Positions 44,750 through 53,559 are shown, counted from the first letter of the stretch. The stretch: 64,000 nt of DNA from Streptomyces sp. 150FB (GCF_000818195.1 NZ_JTHL01000001.1:8893504-8957503), one strand, 5' to 3'. The notes: generated from the sequence alone by a model not told the origin. Numbers and translations are program-made.

Positions 44750-45131
44750 GCTGGCGCCCCCCGACAAGGCGTGCGCCGTGCTGGACACGCCGGGGTGGGC
44801 GGCCACCGCGACTGTGGTGCCGTGCGGGGCGAGCCGGCGCTGCAGCTCGTACGTGAACATCAGGTTGGCCAGCTTGGACTGACCGTAGGCGCCGGGTCGG
44901 CTATACGACCGCTCCCACTGCAGGTCGTCGAAGTGGATCGCGGCCCGGATGCGGTGGCTGGTGCTGCTGACCGTCACTACGCGCGAGCCGGGCACCGGCA
45001 GCATCAGGTCCAGCAGCAGCCCGGTGAGTGCGAAGTGGCCGAGGTGGTTGGTGCCGAACTGCAGCTCGAAGCCGTCCTGGGTGGTCTGCTTCGGGGCGTA
45101 CATCACGCCGGTGTTGTTGATCAGCAGGGGG
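44750..45131 (-). pseudogene. short-chain dehydrogenase fragment
   Basis: The minus strand reads [40 protein letters not shown] and [20 protein letters not shown], then [19 protein letters not shown] and VAAHPGV. NHLGHF, the Ser and YxxSK are those of retinol-dehydrogenase-like SDRs. The Rossmann TGxxxGxG start and the C-terminal end are missing, so both ends are truncated. Confidence 0.7.
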
Positions 45132-45337
45132 CTTCGTTGTCATGGAAGAGGGCCGCGATCGCCGTCTGGGCGGCCTTCAGCTTCTTCTCCAGGACCGTGC
45201 ACTCCTGGGTCTTCGCAGTTGTGCATACGCCTCCGCAATCGAGCATCTGCCCGACTGCGGTTCCGCTGTGCGGACTTGAGGGGGGGACTGTCAGGGCCCG
45301 ACGCCGACCAGGCCAGGCGCCAGCGTGTTTGCCTGGG
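45132..45337. other. decayed sequence between SDR fragment and DLH gene
   Basis: A minus-strand stretch reads QECTVLEKKLKAAQTAIAAL, a coiled-coil-like piece, but it has no start and cannot be assigned. Confidence 0.3.
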
Positions 45338-46075
45338 TCATGCCCCCAGGTCCTCCGTCACGGGCAGGCACTCGGCGAGCAGGTCGACGACGTCGCGCCA
45401 GGCTCGCTGCGCGTGCTGTGGGTGGTAGCCGACGCCGGGGACCATGGGGTGGTCGACCGGCGGGTGGTGGAAGGCGTGCAAGGCGCCGCCGTAGACCGCG
45501 AGGCGCCAGTCAACGCCCGCGGCCTGCATCTCAGCGGTGAACGCGTTCCGTTGCGCGGGCGGCATGATCGGGTCTTCCGACCCGACCCCGGCCCACACCG
45601 GGCAGTGAATGCGCGCCGCCTCGCCCTGTCGGCCCGTGGTAGTTGCGTTGACTGTCCCGATCGCGCGCAGGTTGACGCCATCTCGCCCGAGTTCCAGCGC
45701 GATGGCGCCCCCGGTGCCGTAGCCGACGGCGGCGATCCGGTCGGGGTCGGTCCGCGGTTCGGTGCGCAACACGTCGAGCGCCGCGTGGCCGATGCCCCGC
45801 ATCCGGTCGGGGTCGGCGAGCAGCGGCAGGCAGCGGGCCAGCATCTCCTCGGGGTCGCCCAAATAGCGCCCGCCGTGAAGGTCGAAGGCCAGCGCTACAT
45901 ATCCCAGTTCGGCGAGAGCATCGGCCCGGCGGCGCTCGACGTTGCTGAGCCCCATGCCCTCTGGTCCGAGCAGCAGCGCGGGCCGGCGGTCGACACCGGC
46001 CGGGAGCGCGAGGTGCCCGATCATCGTCAAACCGTCGGCCGGATACTCGACCGTACGCGTCGTAATCGTCGTCAT
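45338..46075 (-). CDS. dienelactone-hydrolase-family protein lacking the usual nucleophile
   Basis: 245 aa from ATG 46075. Alpha/beta-hydrolase DLH features: PALLLGPEGMGLSNVERRRA, GYVALAFDLHGGRYLGDPEE, an acid in WAGVGSEDPIMPP and a His in YGGALHAFHHP. The nucleophile elbow reads AVGYGTGG, whereas the family has G-x-C/S-x-G-G, so residue 120 is Gly. Either it is catalytically dead, a binding protein, or mutated. Codon use and reading frame are otherwise intact. Confidence 0.75.
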   Translation of the reverse strand: MTTITTRTVEYPADGLTMIGHLALPAGVDRRPALLLGPEGMGLSNVERRRADALAELGYVALAFDLHGGRYLGDPEEMLARCLPLLADPDRMRGIGHAALDVLRTEPRTDPDRIAAVGYGTGGAIALELGRDGVNLRAIGTVNATTTGRQGEAARIHCPVWAGVGSEDPIMPPAQRNAFTAEMQAAGVDWRLAVYGGALHAFHHPPVDHPMVPGVGYHPQHAQRAWRDVVDLLAECLPVTEDLGA

Positions 46076-46316
46076 GAGACTGGACTGTAGTGATCGTCGA
46101 GCCCGGTCCGGCCGGTGTTCTGCCGCTGGCAAAACAGCCCGGGTACCCCTCTGAAATACGGCGAGGGCTTACGAGAACCGTCATAAACCCCGTCCCCACG
46201 GCAGCGCTATCGGATCACCTGCCCAGGCCGCGGAGTCGGAGGCTGATCCTCGCAGCAGGATTCTGGGGTATAGCGGCTCACTCCCGTGAAGGGCGTCACC
46301 AGCTAGTAGTGCTTTG

Positions 46317-46900
46317 TTAGGTGGTGTCGTAGGGCTGCCATGGGGTGGGTTGTCGGCAGGTGGGGAAGGTGCCGGTCCAGGTGGCCAGGAGGTGTTGGAG
46401 GGTGCGCGGCCTGGATGGTCGCGTTGTCCGGCAAGAGTGGCAGGAGGTACTGACAACGGGTCTGCCCATCAGGGTAGTTGGTGCTCGAACAGGACGAACA
46501 CCCCCTGCATAAAGGTGGCTTGAGGCACGAACGCCTACGATCCAGGCCAGGGCGGGCGTTCGGCTCGGGCGGCTACGGCGCGACGGTGTACTCCCCGGTC
46601 GTCGTCCCGCAGCCCTCGGCGATCTCCGCGACTGTGTCTGTCTCGTCCTTGTCGGCGGTGAGCTTCCAGCGGAGCTTCGTCCCGACCTTGCACCCCGGCC
46701 TCGACGATCGGCTTGGTGCGGGACTCGGCAAGCAGGACTTCCATGCGGGTGTTGCACCCACAGCAGGAACTGAAGAACACAGACGGTGGCCAGTTGGGCC
46801 GGCGAGAGCCCGGGGCGTCCGTCACGGGGTATCAGCCCGCGAAGTCCTCGTCGCACCACAGGCCGTCCGGCCGGTCTCTCACCCACATCGCCGTCATACC
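46317..46900 (-). mobile_element. mosaic of transposase remnants (IS1182-like N-terminus)
   Basis: Near 46890-46780 the minus strand reads MWVRDRPDGLWCDEDFAGWY and DGRPGLSPAQLATVCVLQFL, the start of IS1182-type transposases. Downstream (46761-46573) a different frame encodes VGTKLRWKLTADKDETDTVA and GCGTTTGEYTVAP, a fragment of an unknown protein. A third piece near 46320-46480 resembles another IS terminus. Several elements seem collapsed together. Confidence 0.45.
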
Positions 46901-47071
46901 GCCCGGGTTGCTTGTCCGTGCGATTCGCGCGGTCGGAGAAGGGACTTGTTCACCGGAACGGGGGCGGAGCGACAACGGACACGTTGGTAGCTACATCGGT
47001 CTTCGGAACAGCTCCGAGCATGCCCGCTGATCATGCTGGCGCACTGTGAAACTCCAAGATCCCCGACACGC

Positions 47072-47107
47072 GACCGGGGCCGCTCGCGCCAGGAGCCGGC
47101 CCCGGTC
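47072..47107 (-). terminator. terminator of the TetR-SDR-SBP operon
   Basis: An 11-bp perfect stem, GACCGGGGCCG / CGGCCCCGGTC, beyond the stop of the minus-strand SBP gene (47164). Confidence 0.75.
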
Positions 47108-47163
47108 TGCCCACCCTGCGCCGGCACGACAGCGGGTCCTGAGTCGGGAGAGGGAGATCCGGG

Positions 47164-48039
47164 TTACAGCGGTGGGTCCGTGCGGTAGATCTCGGCGGCG
47201 TCCGGCGCCGACGGGGCGTTGAGCTCCCGCGCCACCGACGCGAGGGCCTCCGTGGCAACGGACGGGGTGTGGCGGCCGTCCGTGGTGAAGTAGGGGGCGA
47301 CATAACGCTCGTAGTGCTGCCGGGCCTCCTCCCTGTCCAGGCTCGGTATCAGGGCGTTGATGTGGCGGGCGGCGAGGTCCGGCTCGTCGTGGATGGCGCG
47401 CAGGGCCCGCCGGTTGGCCCGTACGAGCGCGCGGACGGCCGGGTCCTCCGGAGCGTGGCGCGTGGGGTCGACGGCGATTCCCACCGTGGGGATCCGGAAG
47501 TCGTCGCCGATGAACGCCAGCAGCCGCAGGCCGTGTTCACGGGCGATGACCTCGGGGACCAGTGTGCTGCCGACGAACGCGGCGTCCAGTGATCCTGCGG
47601 CGAGACGCCTCAGGTGACGTCCGTAGTCGCCCGGTTCGAGGACCACGGACCGGATGTCGTGGTCCGGGTCGAGCCCGTGCTTCCTCAGTACGATGCGGGC
47701 GAAGCAGCCGGGCGCCGAACCGGGGGCATGCAAGCCGATTCTGCGGCCCTTCAGATCCTCGACGGTCGCGAAGGTGTCACGGGCCAGGAGCCAGAACAAC
47801 GGCCGTTCGGTGTTGACGCACAACACGGTCCACGGGGCTCCGCCGGAGACACGCGAGAGCACGGCGCGGCCCAGGCCGATGGTGGCGGACCCGCGGACCT
47901 GCTCGTCGTCCCAGGCGCAGCCGTCACGCAAGGCGACGTGCACGCCCTCGTCGGCGTAGTAGTTCTCCTGGTCGGCGACGTACGCGACCAACTCCTCGTG
48001 AATTCCAAGGCCTACGTGGGTCAGGTCCATCGTGTGCAC
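47164..48039 (-). CDS. ABC-type substrate-binding protein (NMT1/SsuA-like), no signal peptide
   Basis: 291 aa from GTG 48039. DLTHVGLGIHEELVAYVADQ, ENYYADEGVHVALRDGCAWD, then DLKGRRIGLHAPGSAPGCFA with RIVLRKHGLDPDHDIRSVVL and LEPGDYGRHLRRLAAGSLDA follow the NMT1/TauA fold of sulfonate/nitrate/thiamine-precursor binders. There is no signal peptide or lipobox, and no ABC permease or ATPase nearby, so it may be a cytoplasmic enzyme or sensor of the same fold. Third gene in an operon behind a TetR and an SDR. Confidence 0.7.
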   Translation of the reverse strand: MHTMDLTHVGLGIHEELVAYVADQENYYADEGVHVALRDGCAWDDEQVRGSATIGLGRAVLSRVSGGAPWTVLCVNTERPLFWLLARDTFATVEDLKGRRIGLHAPGSAPGCFARIVLRKHGLDPDHDIRSVVLEPGDYGRHLRRLAAGSLDAAFVGSTLVPEVIAREHGLRLLAFIGDDFRIPTVGIAVDPTRHAPEDPAVRALVRANRRALRAIHDEPDLAARHINALIPSLDREEARQHYERYVAPYFTTDGRHTPSVATEALASVARELNAPSAPDAAEIYRTDPPL

Positions 48040-48072
48040 GGTGTGGTGTTCCTTTCCGAATGCGGGAGGGGC

Positions 48073-48834
48073 TCAGTCCATGGCCATTCCGCCGTTGACA
48101 GGCGCGACGGTTCCGGTGATGAAGGCGCTGTCGTCCGAGGCGTAGAACGACACCGCTCGGGCGACGTCGTCCGGTGTGGCCATACGTCCCATCGGTGTCG
48201 CCGCCGCATGCCGCAGCTTGTGCTCCGCGCCGAAGACATCGGCGAGAGTGGTTTCGTCGACGGGGCCGGGCGCCACCACGTTGACGGTGACGCCGGCCGG
48301 TCCGGCCTCCTGGGCGACGAAGCGCGCGAACTGGTCCAGGGCGGCCTTGGCGGTGCCCAGCGCGATCATGCCCTCGCGGGGGTGGCGGCTGAGTACGGTG
48401 CTGAGATAGACGATGCGTCCGTAGCCGCGTTCAGCCATGCCGGGCAGGACGGCCTTGGTGAGGCCGAACGCCGCGCGCACCTCCTGCTCCAGCTTGCCGC
48501 CCAACTCGTCCCAGGTGATGTCGTGGAACGACTTGACGGCATAGGGGATCAGGGCGTTGTGCACGAGTACGTCCACCGCGCCCCAGGCCGAGACGACCTC
48601 CTCGACCATGGACCTCACGGCGTGCTCGTCCCGCACGTCGGCCTGTGCGGCCATCGCCTGGCCGCCCGCGTCGGCTATCGCGGCGACGACGCCGTCCGCC
48701 TCTTCCCCGCTGCTGCGGTAGTTGACCACGACGCGCATGCCGCGGGACGCCAGGAGACGGGCGGTGGCGGCGCCGATGCCCCGGCTGGCGCCGGTGATCA
48801 GGGCGACCTTCGGAGTGTTCACGGAGTCGCTCAC
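48073..48834 (-). CDS. SDR-family protein with catalytic Tyr replaced
   Basis: 253 aa from GTG 48834, overlapping the TetR stop by 4 bp. ALITGASRGIGAATARLLAS is the classical NAD(P) motif, VVVNYRSS suggests NADPH, and FITGTVAPVNGGMAMD is the C-terminal signature. The YxxxK motif, however, reads L159-G-T-A-K163, so Tyr is Leu, and the NNAG motif reads VHNAL. The catalytic Ser (about 145) and Lys163 remain. It may be non-reductive or a binding/decoy protein, or use another residue. Co-transcribed with TetR and the SBP. Confidence 0.8.
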   Translation of the reverse strand: MSDSVNTPKVALITGASRGIGAATARLLASRGMRVVVNYRSSGEEADGVVAAIADAGGQAMAAQADVRDEHAVRSMVEEVVSAWGAVDVLVHNALIPYAVKSFHDITWDELGGKLEQEVRAAFGLTKAVLPGMAERGYGRIVYLSTVLSRHPREGMIALGTAKAALDQFARFVAQEAGPAGVTVNVVAPGPVDETTLADVFGAEHKLRHAAATPMGRMATPDDVARAVSFYASDDSAFITGTVAPVNGGMAMD

Positions 48835-49490
48835 GCGCTGTCCTGCGTCCTTGCCCCGGCGTCCACGTCCGGGGGCCGCACAGCTCCGTGGAGCACGACG
48901 TCGATGGTGGCGCGAAGGAGGTCAGCGGCGCTCCTGTCGAGATCCTGGGGCAGCCGCGACGCCAGGAGTTGTTCGAGGGCGCCTCGGGTGATCAGGCTGA
49001 GCAGCTCGGGCGGGGCGGGCAGCAGGCCGCGTTCGTGACCGGTCCTGAAGAGCTCGTCGATCCGCCGGTAGACCACGGCCTCGACGCGCTGCTCCACATA
49101 CGGCCGCAGCATCGGATCTCCTCGCCCCCACAGCAGTTGCGGCGCTCCGATCCGCGACAGCTCACCGCCGGCCGCGATCAGGAAGCGCTCCACCTGCTGG
49201 TCGAAGGCCTGCCCCGCGACCGGTTCGGCCGCGGAGGCCAGGGCCTTGTCGACCCGGGCGAACTGCCGGTCGAGCACGGCGGCGAGCAGACTGCGCTTGC
49301 CAGGGAAGTAGCGGTAGATCGTCTTCTTGCTCATGCCGAGTTCCCGCGCGAGCTCGTCCATGCTCGTCCGGGTGAAGCCGAGGGAGAAGAACAGCCGGTC
49401 GGCGGCGTCCAGCACCAACTCGGCGGTGTCTGTGCCGGTGAGGCCGCCGCCGGGCAGTTCAGAAACTGAGGAACCTGTTTGAGTTTCCAT
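48831..49490 (-). CDS. TetR-family regulator heading the SDR-SBP operon
   Basis: 219 aa from ATG 49490. The HTH TSMDELARELGMSKKTIYRY followed by FPGKRSLL is canonical. The C-terminal domain starts with DRQFARVDKALASAAEPVAG. A perfect palindrome overlaps its start codon, indicating autorepression. Its stop overlaps the SDR start. It probably senses a ligand related to what the SDR and SBP handle. Confidence 0.85.
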   Translation of the reverse strand: METQTGSSVSELPGGGLTGTDTAELVLDAADRLFFSLGFTRTSMDELARELGMSKKTIYRYFPGKRSLLAAVLDRQFARVDKALASAAEPVAGQAFDQQVERFLIAAGGELSRIGAPQLLWGRGDPMLRPYVEQRVEAVVYRRIDELFRTGHERGLLPAPPELLSLITRGALEQLLASRLPQDLDRSAADLLRATIDVVLHGAVRPPDVDAGARTQDSA

Positions 49491-49502
49491 AGTTCCACTA
49501 TG
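49488..49502. promoter_or_regulatory. palindrome overlapping the TetR start codon
   Basis: CATAGT (49488-49493), TCC, ACTATG (49497-49502): perfect 6-bp arms. It covers the ATG (49490-49488 on the minus strand), so regulator binding would block both transcription and translation initiation. Confidence 0.6.
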
Positions 49503-49559
49503 TTTCGCATGATCCAGGATTGTCAACAAGCGAGGTGCGAGCCGATCCCTCGTATGCGC

Positions 49560-49944
49560 GATGCGCGTGATGGTGGGCAGCACCGAAAACCTCATCGACC
49601 TGACGGCCCGGTACGCCCTCGACGCCGGGTACCACGTCGTCCTCGAAGGCATCCTCCACGTCGCGCACTACGGCGACATGCTCTAGCGGTTGATCGCAGA
49701 CCACCGGGGTCGGACTCACTGTTACTACCTGGACGTGCCCTTTTCTGAGACGACGGTCAGGCATGCCGCCAAGCCGATCGCCGCCGACGTCAGCGAGGGC
49801 CGGCTACGGGAGTGGTACCGGCCGCCCGATCTTCTGTCCGGAGGCGTCGAGACCGTCATCGCCGCCCACAGCGCTCCGCACGACACGGCCGACCGCATCA
49901 TGCGCGATACCGGCCTCACCGGTCTTCCGGCCCTGGAGCACTGA
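49560..49944 (+). pseudogene. AAA/kinase-like ATPase remnant with nonsense codon
   Basis: MVGSTENLIDLTARYALDAG and YHVVLEGILHVAHYGDML, then TAG (49684-49686), then RLIADHRGRTHCYYLDVPFS and REWYRPPDLLSGGVETVIAA. This is the C-terminal two thirds of the small AAA/kinase-like proteins whose P-loop precedes this region. The P-loop is missing and the stop is in frame, so it is a pseudogene. Confidence 0.7.
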
Positions 49945-50040
49945 CCTCAGCCTGCGCCGGGCGACCTGATATCCCCGGAGCGGACGCTGGAGCGCCGGGG
50001 GTCAACGGCCCCGGCACACCGAGGGGCCTCCGGTACGTGT

Positions 50041-50084
50041 GGTCGGGTAGCCGGGTCACGGCACCGTGATCCGGCTACCCGACC
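50041..50084. terminator. long bidirectional hairpin
   Basis: GGTCGGGTAGCCGGGTCACGG (50041-50061) pairs with CCGTGATCCGGCTACCCGACC (50064-50084) with a single G-T wobble. Confidence 0.75.
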
Positions 50085-50094
50085 CGTAGCCTCG

Positions 50095-50495
50095 TTGGCG
50101 GAAGAGATACGAGCCCGGTACGTCGAGATCGACCGCGGATTCCGCCTGGACGTCTCGCGCCGCAACATCGACGCCATACTCCCTTTTCCCTTCGACGCCC
50201 TGCCGGCCGGGCAACGCGAATGGGCCCGCCGCGTCGTCGACGAGGCCACCCTGCACGTCGACACGGCCGAGCTGGCGGACGAAGTACCCGACGAGATGCT
50301 CGACAGCCTCGTCGACCCCGCCGCACCTTCGCCTCCGCCCAGCCCATCGGGCTGTCCCGGGCGGCGCAGAAGAAGATCTTCATCGGATTCATCGTCACGG
50401 TCTTCTTCCTGCTCCTACTGCAGGCCCAGATCGACAATGAGGCTCCTCGCGCCGGGGCCGGCGGGCATCCGTCCGGCCGAACGAGCACGGAACCG
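50095..50495 (+). pseudogene. frameshifted hypothetical protein with a membrane segment
   Basis: Starting AEEIRARYVEIDRGFRLDVS ... PFPFDALPAGQREWARRVVD, the frame shifts near 50318 to FASAQPIGLSRAAQKKIFIG followed by a membrane helix FIVTVFFLLLLQAQ, then runs into the pirin repeat at 50496. The family is not recognised. The abrupt switch at the repeat boundary marks a recombination junction. Confidence 0.5.
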
Positions 50496-50718
50496 CCCCT
50501 TGCGGACTCAGACGCCTTTGACCTGCGGAAACGCCGAAACTGTGTGAGATGTGGTGGAACTTCGTGGGCCGCTCGCACGAGGAGATCGAGGCGGCGCGAA
50601 GGGACTGGATGGAGAGCACCCGCTTCGGCGAGGTACAGGGTTACGACGGCGCCCGGCTGCCCGCTCCCGAACTGCCGCCGGTCGCGCTGAAACCACGGGG
50701 TCGAGTGCGCTGACCTGG
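50496..50718. repeat. right copy of the 223-bp pirin-end repeat
   Basis: A direct, gap-free match to 6565-6787 with about 8 substitutions. The flanking sequences differ completely on both sides. Confidence 0.85.
50549..50713 (+). pseudogene. pirin-family protein, C-terminal fragment (copy 2)
   Basis: The same 54-aa frame as copy 1, MWWNFVGRSHEEIEAARRDW to KPRGRVR, differing at a few residues (GYDGARLPAPELPP). No upstream pirin sequence is present, so neither copy is a whole gene. Confidence 0.65.
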
Positions 50719-50756
50719 CCGTTTGTGTGTGGGAGCCGAGGGCGACGAGTCGGCGG

Positions 50757-51350
50757 CTATGTCGTCTCTGTCGTCAGGGCGGTGATCGTCGCGGTGGCCG
50801 CAGCGACGACCGCGCGACGGTGGATGGCCACGTGTCGGCGCACCTGTGCCTCGTCGCCGGGTCGCAGGGCCGGGGTTGATGTCGCCCACGCCGTGGCCAG
50901 GGCAATGATCAGCATCAAGAGTGTGCGGGCAAGGAGAAGGGCGTCGTCCGGGCTGTCCACGGCGGCCGTGAACAGGCCCGTCAGCTTCTCCGCCAACGCT
51001 CCGTAGCTCTCGGCTTCGTGCTCGGTCGGGCTCTGGCGTTCGAGCTGCTGCCACAAGATCATCCGCATCAGGGGTGGATGGTCCAGCAGGTAGTCGAAGA
51101 CCTCCCCCACATAGCCCGGCAGATCATCGGCGCTGAAGGGAACGTCCGTGATCAGGGCACCGCAACGAGCTTCCACCACTGCATCGAACAGCCGTTCCTT
51201 TGATCCGAAGTGGAAGTAGATGGCCTGCTTGTTCGTGCCGGCGGCCTGGGTGATCCGGTCGACGCGGGCGCCCGCCAAGCCGCGCTCGGCGAATTCGGCG
51301 AAGGCGGCATCAAGGAGATTCGCTCGGGTGGCGGCTGGATCGTAGGGCAT
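50757..51350 (-). CDS. TetR-family regulator (divergent from SDR)
   Basis: 197 aa from ATG 51350. AGARVDRITQAAGTNKQAIY followed by FHFGSKERLFDAVV is the HTH. The C-terminal domain resembles the TetR_C type of YfiR/AcrR relatives with MRMILWQQLERQSPTEHEAE. Divergent from the SDR gene across a region with two palindromes, so probably the repressor of both. Confidence 0.85.
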   Translation of the reverse strand: MPYDPAATRANLLDAAFAEFAERGLAGARVDRITQAAGTNKQAIYFHFGSKERLFDAVVEARCGALITDVPFSADDLPGYVGEVFDYLLDHPPLMRMILWQQLERQSPTEHEAESYGALAEKLTGLFTAAVDSPDDALLLARTLLMLIIALATAWATSTPALRPGDEAQVRRHVAIHRRAVVAAATATITALTTETT

Positions 51351-51368
51351 ACCGCCAGGATATCCCAG

Positions 51369-51433
51369 TCAACCGTTTGGTTGACATGGCTGTCGCGCTG
51401 CGCCTACCTTTCAATCAACTGGATGATTGAAAG
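51369..51433. promoter_or_regulatory. two operators between TetR and SDR
   Basis: TCAACC (51369-51374), GTTT, GGTTGA (51379-51384) next to the TetR start. CTTTCAATCA (51408-51417), ACTGGA, TGATTGAAAG (51424-51433) on the SDR side. Both are perfect inverted repeats and share the TCAA/TTGA core. Confidence 0.75.
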
Positions 51434-51571
51434 CAGCCGGAGGGGCTTGGTTCATCACGGGCGCGTCGGTGGGCTCAGATCTGATCATTCGGTCCCGCCT
51501 CTGGTGGCGAAGCCGACCAGGCCGTTCAGGTGAGTGGCAGCTCATCAAAGGCATTAACTGAGAGTGAGCAC

Positions 51572-52396
51572 ATGAGTAAGGTTTGGTTCGTTACCGGGTC
51601 GTCGCGTGGCTTCGGTCGGCAGTTCGCGGAGTCGGCGCTGGCTCGCGGTGACAGGCTCGCTGCGACCGCCCGGTCGGTCGAGTCCCTCAAGGACCTGGTG
51701 AACACCTACGGTGACGCCGTGTTGCCGATCGCTCTGGACGTAACGGACAAGACGGCCGTGGTCGAGGCGGTCGACGAGGCGGTCAGGTACTTCGGGCAGT
51801 TGGACGTCGTGGTGAACAACGCGGGGTACGGCCTGTTCGGAACCGTCGAAGAGCTCGGCGAAGCCGACTTCCGCGCGCAGATGGAGACCAACGTCTACGG
51901 CGCCCTCTGGGTGAGTCAGGCAGTGCTGCCGTATCTGCGGAAGCAGGGCAGCGGCCACATCATCCAGATTTCCAGCTTCAATGGGATCGCTTCGATCCCG
52001 ATGATGGGAGCCTATTCCGCGTCGAAGTTCGCGCTGGAAGGGTTCTCCGATGCGCTCGGACAGGAAGTCGCGGGATTCGGCGTCAAGGTGACTCTCGTGG
52101 AGCCCGGGGGTTACACCACAGACTTCGGTGGTTCCTCCGCCGCCCACTCCGCTCCGATCGCCGCCTACGACGGCGTGAGGCACACCTTCTTCAGCGCCCT
52201 CGCGGAGATTCCGCCCGGTGATCCGGCCGCCACCGGTCCCGCTCTGCTCAAGATCGTTGACGCGGAGAACCCGCCGTCCCGTGTGATGTTCGGTTCCTTT
52301 CCCCTCAACGCGGTCGAACCCCTCTACCAGGAGCGCCTCAAAACCTGGAAGGAATGGGGCGACTTGGCGGTCGAGGCAGAGTCCGTCAAATCCTGA
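51572..52396 (+). CDS. short-chain dehydrogenase/reductase
   Basis: 274 aa from ATG 51572. KVWFVTGSSRGFGRQFAESA (TGxxxGxG), a VVVNNAGYGLFG motif, the catalytic Ser in IIQISSFNGI, YSASK with Tyr and Lys, and a PGGYTTDF segment are all standard for the SDR family, subfamily of 270-280-aa oxidoreductases often induced by xenobiotics. Under control of the divergent TetR. Substrate unknown. Confidence 0.85.
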   Translation: MSKVWFVTGSSRGFGRQFAESALARGDRLAATARSVESLKDLVNTYGDAVLPIALDVTDKTAVVEAVDEAVRYFGQLDVVVNNAGYGLFGTVEELGEADFRAQMETNVYGALWVSQAVLPYLRKQGSGHIIQISSFNGIASIPMMGAYSASKFALEGFSDALGQEVAGFGVKVTLVEPGGYTTDFGGSSAAHSAPIAAYDGVRHTFFSALAEIPPGDPAATGPALLKIVDAENPPSRVMFGSFPLNAVEPLYQERLKTWKEWGDLAVEAESVKS

Positions 52397-52557
52397 CATC
52401 CATCCCGTACCCCGGTAGAAGCACCTGAGCCGCCGTGCGCACCACCTCGTCAAACTGCGAGAGCGGCAATCGTCCGGGCGGACTTGGGTCTACGAGGAGG
52501 TTCCTGAGGATCAGCCGGGGCGCTTCGCGCATCCGTATTCGCGAGAGTCGGCCGATG

Positions 52558-52980
52558 TCAGCCCGACTGGCGCGCGAGTTCCTCGATCAGGAGAACAGCC
52601 TCGGCCGCCCGATCGTAGGGGACGAAGAGGTGGTCGTGGTGGAAACCGGCGATCACGTTGCAGCTCAGGCCGGCCGAAGCCAGTTTCCCGGCGACGGCGG
52701 CGGTCAAGCCGACTGCTTCCAGGGCGGAGTGGACGCGCAGCGTGATCCATCCCGCCACGTAGTCGTACGTGAGACCCGCCGCCTCGGCGTCCTCCAGGCG
52801 GATCACCCGAGTCAGCCCCTCTTCTTCGGCAACTGTGACTACGGGAGTCGCACCGAGAGGATTGTCGGGACCTGCGTGCACCGTCGTACGGCTGGCGACG
52901 GTGGTGAAGACGTAGCGTCCGGGGTTCAGTTCGGGGCGCATGCCGCTCAGCAGGGTCCGCAGATCTTTCTCACCGCTCAT
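52558..52980 (-). CDS. ACT-domain protein
   Basis: 140 aa from ATG 52980 (ATG 52986 also possible). LRTLLSGMRPELNPGRYVFT opens the first part; WITLRVHSALEAVGLTAAVA with GKLASAGLSCNVIAGFHHDH and LFVPYDRAAEAVLLI form an ACT domain of the ACT_7 type. These stand-alone proteins probably bind amino acids for regulation. No operon partner. Confidence 0.75.
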   Translation of the reverse strand: MSGEKDLRTLLSGMRPELNPGRYVFTTVASRTTVHAGPDNPLGATPVVTVAEEEGLTRVIRLEDAEAAGLTYDYVAGWITLRVHSALEAVGLTAAVAGKLASAGLSCNVIAGFHHDHLFVPYDRAAEAVLLIEELARQSG

Positions 52981-53014
52981 GATCACCAGCTTATAAGACG
53001 GTGTCCTGCGTGGT

Positions 53015-53165
53015 CAGGAGGACCGCCTCGTGCAACCGCCCCCACCCGCCGGCAGGATCAGCGGCTCCGCAATCTCCCACAACCCGTCCGGAACAATACA
53101 ACTCCGCGCATCCCGCTCCATGAACGGCCCAACGAACCAACCCTAATAGGACACGGTCTTAGTGG
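53015..53165 (-). mobile_element. IS5-like transposase 5' end and terminal repeat remnant
   Basis: The minus strand encodes MERDARSCIVPDGLWEIAEP followed by LILPAGGWGRLHEAVL, the usual start of IS5-type transposases of Streptomyces. The sequence just upstream (CTAATAGGACACGGTC, 53143-53158) resembles the IS end. Only about 150 bp remain. Confidence 0.5.
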
Positions 53166-53559
53166 TTTTCCTAGTTTTCATTGCCCCTCGTTGACACCGC
53201 TGGGGAGATCGCCCAGACTAAAGTCTGATTTTTCCATTGGACTTCTGAATAACTCTGAACTCCGGGTCGTGGAAGCCTCGGTTCCACCCGCTGACGAGTC
53301 TTCGGCAGTCCAATTCGCGAACGACATGTGCTTTGCAGTGCGCGACTGGAGGAGAACTGTAATGAGCGACCGTGCTTGAGATCAAGGGTTCAAACCGCTG
53401 CTCTCGGCTCGGTCATACCGTCGTGAACGGTGAATTTCGTTCTTTTTGGTCCGGGCTGTTTCGCCGCTACTGTCGATCCGAATGAACGCGAAATCAGGTT
53501 CCGGGCGAGGTCGCACTCTTGCACCAGTCCTGCGCCGTCCATAGAGAGGAAGCCATCCT
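53166..53559. other. low-GC promoter region of the NRPS cluster with a small frame
   Basis: AT-richer than its surroundings. It contains AGACT-AA-AGTCT (53215-53226). A 36-codon frame from GTG 53269 (VEASVPPADESSAVQFANDM and CFAVRDWRRTVMSDRA) ends at TGA 53377-53379. Its last codons follow GGAGGAG. Whether it is translated is unclear. Confidence 0.3.
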
